A stretch of DNA of 64,000 nt, from the NCBI RefSeq assembly GCF_001061665.1, contig NZ_JVSP01000014.1, positions 124,001 to 188,000 of the forward strand, written 5' to 3'. The notes beneath the pieces are model-generated. The model was not told where the DNA came from and did no database searches. It worked only from the letters and a program-made list of their open reading frames with translations. This DNA is from Rothia mucilaginosa (lineage in GTDB: Bacteria; Actinomycetota; Actinomycetes; Actinomycetales; Micrococcaceae). Below are positions 1 to 8,074 of this stretch, one piece after another (within the stretch, counting starts at the first letter, position 1; each line of letters opens with the position of its first letter). Made by a program: the position numbers and the translations under genes.

Positions 1-1212
1 GGCGGGGCCCGCCTCGTCGTGGGCCTGCGCCTTCGCGCCCATGCGGCTCTTCTTCGCGCCCCTCGGACCGGTGCTCAGATGCATCACCAGGAGCATGAGC
101 ACGGGTGCGCCGATGAACGCGGTCACGATGCCCACCTCAAGCTCGCTGGGCACAACCAGCACGCGGCCTAGAATATCGGCGGCGAGCACGAGCGCCGGGC
201 CGTACACGAGCGAGAGCGGTAGCACCCGCCCGATATCGGCGCCGGCCAGCAGGCGGATGACGTGGGGCACAACCAGACCCACGAAGCCGATGGGGCCGGC
301 GATTGCGGTCGAGGCGCCGCAGAGCGCCATGATGGCCATGATGGTCGCGGCGCGCACCAAGGTGACGGGCACGCCCAGGCCGGCGGCCGCATCCTCACCG
401 AGAGCCAGCGCGCGCAGCGGGCCGATCAGCATGAAGGAAAGCACCAGGCCCACCGCCACGAACGGCAGGGCCGAGAGCACCTGCTCGAAGGTGCGGTTTT
501 CCAGGGAGCCGACCACCCAGAAGCGGTGCGAGTCGAAGGCTTTGGAGTTAAACATCGTGATGACGCCGGTAACGGTTCCCAGGCAGGCGTTGACCGCCAC
601 GCCGGTCAGCACGAGACGGGCCGTCGAGTCCAGGTTGGGTTTGGAGTCGACCAGGCCCATCATGAAGACGAGGGTTGCGGCCACGCCGGAACCCAGCAAG
701 GCCAGCCACAGCTGCACGAATGGGGAGGACACTCCGAAGACACCCACGCCCACGACCACGGAGGCGGCCGCACCCGAGTTCACGCCCAGCAGGCCCGGCT
801 CGGCCAGCGGGTTGCGGCTCAGCGCCTGCATGAGCACGCCCGATACCGCCAGGGCCGCACCCACCAGCAGCGCCGCGGCGGTGCGCGGTGCGCGTTTGGC
901 CCAGATGAGCTTGGACTCGATGGTGTTCGCGTCCGGTTTCAGGAAGCCATCGACGGACCTATCCAGAGCGAACATGTGCGAACCCACCGCGAAGGAGAGA
1001 GCGCAGAGGAACACGAGCAGCAGGCATCCGAGGATGAGCGCGATGGTGACGCGCGAGATAGACGGCCCCTTACCGTTCTTGCCGCCGAGCTGGTCGGAGG
1101 AGCCGGAGAGCGCCCGAACCGCCGCGATGGATTCCTTGCTGGGGGCGGCGCGGTAGGCCGTGGTGCGCGCGGGGGCGCTTGCCGGGGTGGCTGCGGTGTT
1201 CTGTGGTGTCAT
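1..1212 (-). CDS. FecCD-family iron-siderophore ABC transporter permease (3' end outside window)
   Basis: Reading leftward from the ATG at 1212, the frame stays open for all 404 codons to the window edge, so the stop is not seen. The protein has a polar N-terminal tail of about 60 residues and then many hydrophobic segments. It carries the FecCD hallmark GPIGFVGLVVPHVIRLLAG followed by D.GR.LPLS, which in this family (BtuC/FhuB/FepD) is the region contacting the ATPase. The role inferred is the membrane channel for ferric-siderophore uptake. It is divergent from the binding lipoprotein at 1361 and probably serves the same transporter. The C-terminus ends in a charged tail near the edge, so little is likely missing. 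No clear Shine-Dalgarno precedes the start, which is therefore less certain than the family call. Confidence 0.9.
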   Translation of the reverse strand, partial: MTPQNTAATPASAPARTTAYRAAPSKESIAAVRALSGSSDQLGGKNGKGPSISRVTIALILGCLLLVFLCALSFAVGSHMFALDRSVDGFLKPDANTIESKLIWAKRAPRTAAALLVGAALAVSGVLMQALSRNPLAEPGLLGVNSGAAASVVVGVGVFGVSSPFVQLWLALLGSGVAATLVFMMGLVDSKPNLDSTARLVLTGVAVNACLGTVTGVITMFNSKAFDSHRFWVVGSLENRTFEQVLSALPFVAVGLVLSFMLIGPLRALALGEDAAAGLGVPVTLVRAATIMAIMALCGASTAIAGPIGFVGLVVPHVIRLLAGADIGRVLPLSLVYGPALVLAADILGRVLVVPSELEVGIVTAFIGAPVLMLLVMHLSTGPRGAKKSRMGAKAQAHDEAGPA

Positions 1213-1336
1213 CGTGGCTGCTTGTGGGTTGTCGTGCGGTTACCGTACAGGAGGTGAGGGTGAATTATTACGATGTTCAGGCAGTCCTAAACGTGAGATA
1301 TGCAATAAAATCTGAGCCCTTTAGTATCCTACAGGT

Positions 1337-1355
1337 TTAGATGAGGCTATCCTAA
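1337..1355 (+). promoter_or_regulatory. DtxR/IdeR-type iron box over the -10 of the siderophore-binding protein gene
   Basis: TTAGATGAGGCTATCCTAA matches 16 of 19 positions of the DtxR/IdeR consensus as remembered (TTAGGTTAGGCTAACCTAA). The hexamer TATCCT at 1348-1353 lies inside it, 7 nt before the ATG at 1361, so the box would cover the -10 of a leaderless transcript. Iron-dependent repression is inferred. Confidence 0.8.
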
Positions 1356-1360
1356 TATGC

Positions 1361-2392
1361 ATGGCAAATATGACAAATAAGATCACCCGCCGCTCCTTCG
1401 GCGCACTCGCACTCGGCTCCTTCGGCGCCCTCGCCCTGGCGGCATGCGGCTCCTCCAACACTTCCGGCTCTTCCTCCTCCGCGTCTGCTTCTGCGACCGG
1501 TAAGAAGGTGGCACCCTCCGCCCTGCCCTCCGGCATGGGCACCACCACCGTTGACGGCGAATTCCCCCGCACCGTCAAGCACTTCCGCGGTGAAACCACC
1601 ATCAAATCCGCACCCTCCAAGGTCGTGATTCTCTCCACCGGTCAGCTCGACGGCGTGCTCTCCCTGGGCGTCGTGCCGGTCGGCGCAGCAACCGCCGGTG
1701 ACGCCGACCTGGTCCCCACCTACCTGAAGACTAAGTTCTCCGATAAGTCCGCAGAGCTCGACAAGATTGCTAAGGTCGGCAAGCGCACCGACCCGGACGT
1801 TGAGGCCATCGCAAACCTCAAGCCCGACCTGATCCTCATCAACAACACCAACAAGAAGGGCGAGCTGTACGAGTCCCTCGCGAAAATCGCGCCGACCGTG
1901 GTCACCGAGGGCACCGGCGTCAACTGGAAGCAGGACTTCCTGCTGATTGCCGCCGCGCTGGGCACCACCGAGAAGGCTGAGAAGCTCATGGAGGAGTACA
2001 ACACCAAGGCGAAGTCGGTCGGTCAGAAGGCTGGCAGTGAGAAGACCTTCTCCTTCCTGTACGCTTCCGCTGACCGCACCCGCATCTTCGCGAAGTCCTC
2101 GTTCGTGGGCTCCATCTGCGCGGATGCGTCCCTGGCACGTCCCGCAGCTGCGCAGGTTGAGAAGACCTCCATCGACTTGAGCTCCGAGCAGCTTGACCAG
2201 GCTGACGGCGACTACCTGTTCTACGGTGTGCAGGGCGGCGACGAGTCCAAGCTGACCGGTGAGGCGCTGTGGAGCACCCTCAAGGCTGTTACCGAGAAGC
2301 ACGCGCACAGCGTGGATTCTGACATGTTCTTCCTGAACGCTGGCCCGGCTGCCGCGCTTGGTGTTCTGGAGACCATCGAGAAGGCACTCTAA
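1361..2392 (+). CDS. Iron-siderophore ABC transporter substrate-binding lipoprotein (FecB/FepB type)
   Basis: This 343-residue protein has a Tat-like twin-arginine signal (RRSF at 10-13) and a lipobox LALAAC with the lipidated cysteine at about residue 29, then a Ser-rich linker. The mature part has the class III binding-protein layout: a N-lobe with SKVVILSTGQLDGVLSLGVVP, then PDVEAIANLKPDLILI, a long helix, and a C-lobe ending in a short helix. It should capture ferric siderophore outside the membrane for the divergent FecCD permease. No ribosome binding site is visible. The ATG at 1361 sits 7 nt after a TATCCT -10, suggesting a leaderless mRNA; a second in-frame ATG is at 1370. An iron box overlaps the promoter. 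Confidence 0.93.
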   Translation: MANMTNKITRRSFGALALGSFGALALAACGSSNTSGSSSSASASATGKKVAPSALPSGMGTTTVDGEFPRTVKHFRGETTIKSAPSKVVILSTGQLDGVLSLGVVPVGAATAGDADLVPTYLKTKFSDKSAELDKIAKVGKRTDPDVEAIANLKPDLILINNTNKKGELYESLAKIAPTVVTEGTGVNWKQDFLLIAAALGTTEKAEKLMEEYNTKAKSVGQKAGSEKTFSFLYASADRTRIFAKSSFVGSICADASLARPAAAQVEKTSIDLSSEQLDQADGDYLFYGVQGGDESKLTGEALWSTLKAVTEKHAHSVDSDMFFLNAGPAAALGVLETIEKAL

Positions 2393-2423
2393 AGGTTCTA
2401 GCCTCTCGTAGAGATTCGCCGGG

Positions 2424-2480
2424 AAGCCCCGCATTCTTACCTCTCATGCCTGCGCATGAGGGTGAGGAGGCGGGGCTTTC
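2424..2480 (+). terminator. Rho-independent terminator after the siderophore-binding gene
   Basis: AAGCCCCGC (2424-2432) pairs with GCGGGGCTT (2470-2478). A second stem (CTCATGC/GCATGAG) lies inside, and a short T run follows. Confidence 0.7.
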
Positions 2481-2661
2481 TGCACGCTTGGCACCTGCTT
2501 TCGCACCTGGTTGTCGCCGCCGGATGCACTCGTGACCAGAATTGGTGCGCGCCCGCCCGAAATAGGGTCTAATGGGGGTAGAAGGCGTAGCGGTACCGTT
2601 GCCCGCGCCTGATACACCGAATCTTCCACACCGATTAATTCACCGACGAAACGAGCACGCA

Positions 2662-3561
2662 ATGCCGAAGAACAAGCCCTCCGAAGAGACCCTGGCGCAG
2701 GCACGCCGCGTCATCGACGCACTCAACGAGCGTGGCGCCCGTAAGAAGGCTATTGCCCTAAAGCCCTTCGTTCCCGCCGAGCCCTTGCCGCAGACCGCAT
2801 CCAAGTTTGGTGGCCGACCGTATCTGCCCGCTGGGGAGTCTGCGCCGACCAATGAGAAGGGTGAACCGCTGGGCATGATTGCGCAGATTAACTGCGCCGA
2901 CCTGCCCGAGAATGACATCTACCCGGCGACCGGTCTGCTGCAGTTCTGGATTAACCCCAACGACGAGGAGTGCTTGTGGGGCTTTGACTACGAGAACCCT
3001 CTTTCGCAGAAGAACCACCGCATTGTCTACTACGAGACGTTGGGTGAGCCGAACCCGGATGCCCCGTTCCCGAACGTGGACTGGGACGAAGGCGGCTGGC
3101 CCTTTGGCCGTGACGGCAAGGGTACTGCCGAGGAGGTCGTCGAGTACGCGCTCGCCTTCGAGGCCTGGGAGCAGGGCTTCCTGGACGGTGGCTTCGAAAT
3201 CTACGACCGGTTCGCTGACGCCTGGGACGAGATGTACCCGGACCAGAAGCTGCCCGAGGAACCGAACGCACGCGATGACGCCTCCTACAACCTGCTGGAG
3301 CCCTTCGAATCGGAGGAGAGGGATTACTCGCATATTGGTGGCTACCCCTCGTTCGTGCAGGAGGACCCGCGCGACGAGTTCGAGGAGTTGCGCGGCCACA
3401 CCGTGAACCTGCTGACCATCGAATCGGAGTGGGGCGAGGACGCCGAGGAGGGCGTGTACGTGATGTGGGGTGACGCCGGTGCGGCGAACTGGCTGATTAC
3501 TCCGGAGGCGCTGGCCGCCCGCGATTTCTCGCAGGTCGTCTTTGAGTGGGCTTGCGGCTAA
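2662..3561 (+). CDS. YwqG-like DUF1963 protein
   Basis: The protein has 299 residues and is acidic. It contains the DUF1963/YwqG signatures SKFGGRPYLP near residue 50, then a segment naming an aqueous-type core (GMIAQINCADLP, GLLQFWINPND) and a C-terminal HTVNLLTIESEWG...VMWGDAGAANWLI block. Proteins of this family are cytoplasmic and of unknown biochemical function. The ATG at 2662 was chosen because homology-like sequence begins there; an upstream in-frame ATG at 2572 would add 30 residues of low-complexity, Pro-rich sequence overlapping the probable promoter. It is monocistronic: strong terminators lie on both sides. Confidence 0.85.
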   Translation: MPKNKPSEETLAQARRVIDALNERGARKKAIALKPFVPAEPLPQTASKFGGRPYLPAGESAPTNEKGEPLGMIAQINCADLPENDIYPATGLLQFWINPNDEECLWGFDYENPLSQKNHRIVYYETLGEPNPDAPFPNVDWDEGGWPFGRDGKGTAEEVVEYALAFEAWEQGFLDGGFEIYDRFADAWDEMYPDQKLPEEPNARDDASYNLLEPFESEERDYSHIGGYPSFVQEDPRDEFEELRGHTVNLLTIESEWGEDAEEGVYVMWGDAGAANWLITPEALAARDFSQVVFEWACG

Positions 3562-3586
3562 GTAAGGTCTTGGCTGAGTAGCCGCA

Positions 3587-3632
3587 GGGGAGGGAAATAG
3601 AGAATAACCGCTCTATTTTCCTCCCCTTTTTT
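3587..3632 (+). terminator. Strong Rho-independent terminator
   Basis: A 16-bp stem (GGGGAGGGAAATAGAG at 3587-3602 with its near-perfect complement at 3611-3626) is followed by six T. It lies between convergent genes and could stop transcripts from both sides. Confidence 0.88.
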
Positions 3633-3654
3633 GTATACCTTTTATCGGGCACGT

Positions 3655-5256
3655 CTAAGCAGCGCGATACTTACGGTTCTTACTACGCGGCGGAGCCGTA
3701 GGAACAATCAGCTTCGCCTCCACAAGACGGCGCAGATCATTCGTAATGGAGGTACGTGAAGCGCCCCGACCCCAATGCTCTTGGATATACGCCGTGGAAA
3801 CAGCCTCGCCCTGTAAACGCAGGCCGCGCACAATACCAGCCTGGCGTTCGCTAAGGTCGTCAAGCGACGCATCGGCGCCCGCCGGTTCGACGGCGTCGGC
3901 TGAATGTTTGCCCGTGGAATGGGGTGCTTGCTGAGTCTTATCCTCAGGCGCGGTCTTCTGTTCCGTAGAAGATACATCCTGCGAGGGCTGCATCAGAGTG
4001 ACCTGCACATAGAGTAGACGGTCAGCAAACTGGGGAGCGGGTAGACCCGCCTCCTTCAGCGCGCGCAGAACCGTGGGAATACCGGAAGCCCTATTCTCTG
4101 CAATCAAACGCCCCGTACCCGGGTCGGGCAGATCAGTCAGAATACTTGCCAAGTAGCTGTTACGGGTTGAAGAAACACCGGGCTGACCAAAATCTCGGAT
4201 AGTCACAGCACCGTAGATACCGCCCGGGCTACGCACCACCAGGCGGTTGGTGTAGAGCTCAACCTGCACCTGCGAGCCGCGCGCACCCGGCGAGTAGTCG
4301 CGGTGCATGAGAGCGTTAACCAAGAGCTCGCGGATAGCCTCCAGCGGATACTCGTAGCGCTCAACCCGCCCGATACCGCTACTGTTGAGGCCCTCCATCG
4401 TGGACGTTTTGCGCATATTGCGAACCAAAACGCCCATAGCTTCATCCAACATGGAGGGGATAGACCCGGTACAGCTGTGATTGTCCAGAAAACGTCGACC
4501 GTCCTCAGTGACCTCACCAAGCTCTTCACCGGGAAGAACAACAACGCTCATCATCAGCTGCGGGAAGAACGCCTGCGGGTAGGATCCCATGGCGAGAAGC
4601 GCCCCAAGAGTGGGCACTTCTCGGCCCTCAGAATCGATGCGTAGAATGCGTGCCTGCAGAAGAACCTCACGGTCAGAAAGCGCCGCAAAAACGCGAGGTT
4701 GCTCCTCCCGGAGGCGAGCGACATAGGCACTCACAAGGGTGGGAGAGAGGTCCTTGAAGCTTGCCTCGCTGACCAGCTCCTCGTCGTAGCGGGGCTGACT
4801 GCGGTTCTCTAGGAGGCGGTCAATCTCGTACTTGGTGAGGCGAATATCGGCCTCGCCGACGCGCTGGTAGGAGCCGTTATACATGCCGTGTGCTTCGATG
4901 TAGTAGGGCTTCTGCGTCGGGTCGCCGGGGAGCACATCGATGCGCACGATACGGTGCTGCTCGTCTGCCGCCTCAATCTGAATATCTACCGGGGGTCGAG
5001 GTGTGATCTTGGAACGGATTGCCTCAACGGATGCGTCGTGGACTGCCTGTGCGTTGAAACCTTCAACTGGCTGTAGACCTTCAGCCGGGTCGGTGAGGCC
5101 AAGAAGAATGGTGCCACCGTCTCCATTGGCGAAGGCACTAACGGTTTCAAGAACGGACTTGGGGAACCCGCCAGCTGCAGCTTTGACTTCTACTCGCCCG
5201 TTTTCAGCCTGGCTACGGCGTAGGTTTTCGATGAGTTCGGCGGTGTTTGTTTCCAT
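3655..5256 (-). CDS. AlbA_2 (Schlafen-type) / ATPase / winged-helix transcriptional regulator
   Basis: This 533-residue protein has three parts. Residues about 15-135 form an AlbA_2 domain (EVKAAAGGFPKSVLETVSAFANGDGGTILLG). Residues about 290-420 form a HATPase_c_4-like segment (LVNALMHRDYSPGARGSQVQVELY, then VVRSPGGIYG). Residues about 465-533 form a winged helix (SERQAGIVRGLRLQGEAVST...SITNDLRRLVEAKLIV). This architecture is that of the COG2865 putative regulators; targets are generally unknown. A poorly conserved acidic linker joins the last two parts. The 395-bp upstream region shared with metY carries ten TCATAACA-like repeats, which makes autoregulation plausible. Confidence 0.85.
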   Translation of the reverse strand: METNTAELIENLRRSQAENGRVEVKAAAGGFPKSVLETVSAFANGDGGTILLGLTDPAEGLQPVEGFNAQAVHDASVEAIRSKITPRPPVDIQIEAADEQHRIVRIDVLPGDPTQKPYYIEAHGMYNGSYQRVGEADIRLTKYEIDRLLENRSQPRYDEELVSEASFKDLSPTLVSAYVARLREEQPRVFAALSDREVLLQARILRIDSEGREVPTLGALLAMGSYPQAFFPQLMMSVVVLPGEELGEVTEDGRRFLDNHSCTGSIPSMLDEAMGVLVRNMRKTSTMEGLNSSGIGRVERYEYPLEAIRELLVNALMHRDYSPGARGSQVQVELYTNRLVVRSPGGIYGAVTIRDFGQPGVSSTRNSYLASILTDLPDPGTGRLIAENRASGIPTVLRALKEAGLPAPQFADRLLYVQVTLMQPSQDVSSTEQKTAPEDKTQQAPHSTGKHSADAVEPAGADASLDDLSERQAGIVRGLRLQGEAVSTAYIQEHWGRGASRTSITNDLRRLVEAKLIVPTAPPRSKNRKYRAA

Positions 5257-5288
5257 GCATGCTCCCGATGGCTACTTCTTGGTGAACG

Positions 5289-5531
5289 TCATAGCAACGT
5301 CATAACAGCATCATAACAAGTTCTGCGATGATGTTGTTATGATCCTGCGATGATGTTGCTATGATGCGGTATTCTCACCACTTTTAGAATCTTAAAAACA
5401 CCGGAATTGCAGGCTAAAACCGGGTGTTTCCATCGGTCTCATTGACCGCGCATCATAACAATCGTCATAACAACTTCTGTTATGACGGCTGATATGATGC
5501 CCCGCCTCACCGAAAACAGCCCGTCATAATC
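5289..5531. promoter_or_regulatory. Operator array of TCATAACA / TGTTATGA repeats
   Basis: Copies or near-copies of the octamer start at 5289, 5300, 5311, 5335 (inverted), 5357 (inverted), 5453, 5465, 5478 (inverted), 5490 (inverted) and 5524. Neighbouring copies are 11-13 bp apart, about one helical turn. GTCATAACA at 5464-5472 and TGTTATGAC at 5478-5486 form a perfect inverted repeat with a 5-bp spacer. The array lies between the AlbA_2 regulator and metY. The bound protein is not known; the regulator itself is the obvious candidate. Confidence 0.75.
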
Positions 5532-5651
5532 CGCAACAAACGACACATAGGTACCCGCACTTGGTGCACCCCCGCGCCGGTGGCACAGTATAAAGTCGAG
5601 CCACTATCGACTCCCCGCACACAGGCGGGCAGATACACCAGGAGCAAACCA

Positions 5652-7109
5652 ATGGCTGAACACACTTTCGGCTTCCGAACCCGCGCACTGCACGCGGGCG
5701 GTACCCCCGACGCCGAGCACGGTGCCCGCGCGGTCCCTATCTACCAGACCACCTCCTTCGTCTTCAAAGACGCTGACGACGCCGCGAACCTCTTCTCCCT
5801 GCAGAAGTACGGCAACATCTACTCGCGCCTGTCGAACCCCACCGTCGCCGCCCTGGAGGAGCGCATCGCCTCCCTCGAAGGCGGCATCGGTGCGGTGGCC
5901 ACCGCCTCCGGCATGGCCGCCGAGTTCATCACCTTCGCGGCGCTCTGCCAGCAGGGCGACCACATCGTCGCCTCCTCGCAGCTGTACGGCGGCACCGTCA
6001 CCCAGCTGGACGTGTCCCTGCGCCGCTTCGGCATTGAAACCACCTTCGTGCCCGGTACCGACCCCGCCGACTACAAGGCGGCGCTGACCGAGAACACCAA
6101 GGCAATCTACACCGAGGTTGTCGCCAACCCCTCCGGCGAGGTTGCCGACCTGGAAGGTCTCGCAGAGGTCGCCCACGAGGCCGGCATCCCCCTGGTCGTG
6201 GACGCTACCATCTCCACCCCCTACCTGGTTCGCCCCCTCGAGCACGGCGCGGACATCGTTATCCACTCGGTCACCAAGTTCCTGGGTGGCCACGGCACCA
6301 CCCTCGGCGGTGTCGTCGTCGAGTCCGGCCGCTTCAACTGGGGCAACGGCAACTTCCCGTCCATGACCGAGCCCGTGCCCTCCTACAACGGCGTGTCCTG
6401 GTGGGGTAACTTCGGCGAGTACGGCTTCCTCACCAAGCTGCGTTCCGAGCAGCTGCGTGACTTCGGCCCGTCGCTGAGCCCGCAGGCCGCGTTCTACCTG
6501 CTTCAGGGCGTCGAGACCCTGCCGCAGCGCATGGACGCTCACCTGGCTAACGCCAAGCAGATCGTCAACTGGCTGGTTGAGGATGAGCGCATCGCCTACG
6601 TGAACTATGCCGGCCTGGAAGACCACCCGCACCACGAGCGCGCGAAGAAGCTGCTGCCGCTGGGTGTTGGTTCCGTGTTCTCCTTCGGTGTGAAGGGCAC
6701 CGAGAAGGCCTCGGGTCGCCTGGTCGGTGGCGAGTTCATCGGTGCGCTGCAGCTGGCAAGCCACCTGGCGAACATCGGTGACTCCCGCACCCTGGTTCTG
6801 CACCCGGGTTCGACCACGCACCAGCAGCTTTCGAGCGAGCAGCTTGAGGCCGCCGGCGTGGGCGAGGACCTGATCCGCATCTCTGTGGGTCTGGAAGACG
6901 TGGAAGACATCGTCTGGGACCTGGATCAGGCGCTGACCTACGCGACCGGCCTGAACCACGCCGGTGAGCGTGTGGGCGAGTCCAGCGCAGACAAGCTCGT
7001 GGAGGCCGAGGAGGCGGTTGCCGCCGCCAAGGCCGCCGAGGACGCTGCCGCCGCTGAAGCTGCTGGCGCATCCTGCTCCCTGCCTACTACCACTCAGGAG
7101 GAGAAGTAA
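5652..7109 (+). CDS. metY: O-acetylhomoserine sulfhydrylase (aminocarboxypropyltransferase)
   Basis: This 485-residue fold-type I PLP enzyme converts O-acetylhomoserine and sulfide into homocysteine and acetate. The N-terminus [33 protein letters not shown] and SRLSNPT are typical of MetY. The PLP lysine is about K209 in [12 protein letters not shown]. The length exceeds the usual 430 or so because of an Ala/Glu-rich C-terminal tail of about 45 residues ending in [12 protein letters not shown]. The ATG at 5652 follows AGGAG with good spacing; an upstream in-frame start at 5580 is less likely. The stop codon overlaps the next ATG (TAATG), so translation is probably coupled. Divergent from the AlbA_2 regulator. 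Confidence 0.93.
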   Translation: MAEHTFGFRTRALHAGGTPDAEHGARAVPIYQTTSFVFKDADDAANLFSLQKYGNIYSRLSNPTVAALEERIASLEGGIGAVATASGMAAEFITFAALCQQGDHIVASSQLYGGTVTQLDVSLRRFGIETTFVPGTDPADYKAALTENTKAIYTEVVANPSGEVADLEGLAEVAHEAGIPLVVDATISTPYLVRPLEHGADIVIHSVTKFLGGHGTTLGGVVVESGRFNWGNGNFPSMTEPVPSYNGVSWWGNFGEYGFLTKLRSEQLRDFGPSLSPQAAFYLLQGVETLPQRMDAHLANAKQIVNWLVEDERIAYVNYAGLEDHPHHERAKKLLPLGVGSVFSFGVKGTEKASGRLVGGEFIGALQLASHLANIGDSRTLVLHPGSTTHQQLSSEQLEAAGVGEDLIRISVGLEDVEDIVWDLDQALTYATGLNHAGERVGESSADKLVEAEEAVAAAKAAEDAAAAEAAGASCSLPTTTQEEK

Positions 7110-7615
7110 TGACTGAGAAGCGTACCTGGGTGGGTCCTTCCGCCCCTGAGCGTCTGAACATTCTGCGTAATACCCGCACCATCGCGATCGTGGGTATGAG
7201 CGATAAGATTTCGCGCGCCTCCTACTTCGTGGCGACATATCTGCAGTCGGCATCGCCGTACAAGCTGTATTTTGTGAACCCGATTCTGGCGGCGAAGGGC
7301 AAGCTTGTGCTGGGTCAGCCGGTGTACCCGTCGCTGCAGGACCTGCCGGAGGTCCCTGACCTGGTGGAGATTTTCCGCCGTAACGAGGACCTGCCGGGCG
7401 TGGTTCAGGAGGCCGTGGATCTGGGCGCGAAGACCGTGTGGATGCAGTTGGGCTCCTGGAGTGAGGAGGCTGCCGCGATTGGTGAGGCTGCCGGCCTGAA
7501 CGTGGTGATGGATAAGTGCGTGAAGATTGAGCATGCGCGTTTCCACGGTGGCCTGCACCTGGCTGGTTTCAATACGGGCGTGATTTCTTCGAAGCGTCAG
7601 GTGCTGTCGAAGTAA
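7109..7615 (+). CDS. CoA-binding domain protein (YccU-like)
   Basis: This 168-residue Rossmann-fold protein shows the CoA_binding_2 pattern: RTIAIVGMSDKISRASYFVATYL near residue 25, YFVNPI near 57, DLPEVPDLVEIFRR near 80, and KTVWMQLGSWSEEAA near 110, ending VMDKCVKIEHAR. Family members bind CoA; their substrate or partner is mostly undefined. The start overlaps the stop of metY by one base, so the two form an operon. Such pairing with metY suggests a role near acetyl-CoA/O-acetylhomoserine chemistry, but that is inference. Confidence 0.85.
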   Translation: MTEKRTWVGPSAPERLNILRNTRTIAIVGMSDKISRASYFVATYLQSASPYKLYFVNPILAAKGKLVLGQPVYPSLQDLPEVPDLVEIFRRNEDLPGVVQEAVDLGAKTVWMQLGSWSEEAAAIGEAAGLNVVMDKCVKIEHARFHGGLHLAGFNTGVISSKRQVLSK

Positions 7616-7685
7616 GCAGCCTGTGCTGTGTAAGCCGCTGCGGCTTGTAATTACAAAAATCAGGCGCTTGCAAGCGTTTGAATGG

Positions 7686-7728
7686 AGAGGGGCGTGCCCG
7701 GGGTGATTCCCGGGTGCGCCCCTCTTAT
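7686..7728 (+). terminator. Terminator of the metY operon
   Basis: A 17-bp GC-rich stem (AGAGGGGCGTGCCCGGG, 7686-7702, with its partner ending at 7725) encloses a short loop. Only a few T follow, so strength is uncertain. Confidence 0.75.
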
Positions 7729-7905
7729 GTGTCCGATGTGTCGGGGGGGCTCCTCTGCAAGCGGTATCGCCCCTTGTGGGGGAGCGGTTCAGCTTGAAGG
7801 TAAACCTACCCTTACGCTTTCGCGCCGTGAGCCGGTATCCTAGATGGAAGCCCGGGGGCCGGTACTCAGCACACACGTGTACCGACTGCCGGGTCTTTTC
7901 ACGCG

Positions 7906-7948
7906 CGAAATATGACGAAATATATGTCTAAAATGTCGAAATATAACG
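7906..7948. promoter_or_regulatory. Triple CGAAATAT motif upstream of the first cystathionine synthase gene
   Basis: CGAAATAT occurs at 7906-7913, 7916-7923 and 7937-7944, 10 and 21 bp apart. The first and third extend to CGAAATATGACG and CGAAATATAACG. Related palindromes occur before other sulfur-linked genes (11717, 30639, 33853-33885). The remainder of the 459-bp gap between 7615 and 8075 shows the metY-operon terminator and nothing else I can name. Confidence 0.5.
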
Positions 7949-8074
7949 CCGTTTTTCGGTCATAAAAAGTCACTCGGTCACAGAAAAGAAAAAACTAGTC
8001 AGCACCCCAAAAGAGCCCTAAGCTGACAGTGTATTTATCCCTGCATTTTATGCCCAACCTTAGCCGAGGACAGC

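Noticed and set aside
5532..5651. Possible SAM riboswitch before metY
   Set aside because: Neither the GCAACC nor the GGTGCTAA block occurs in this leader, so no SAM-I, SAM-IV or SAM-II element is supported.
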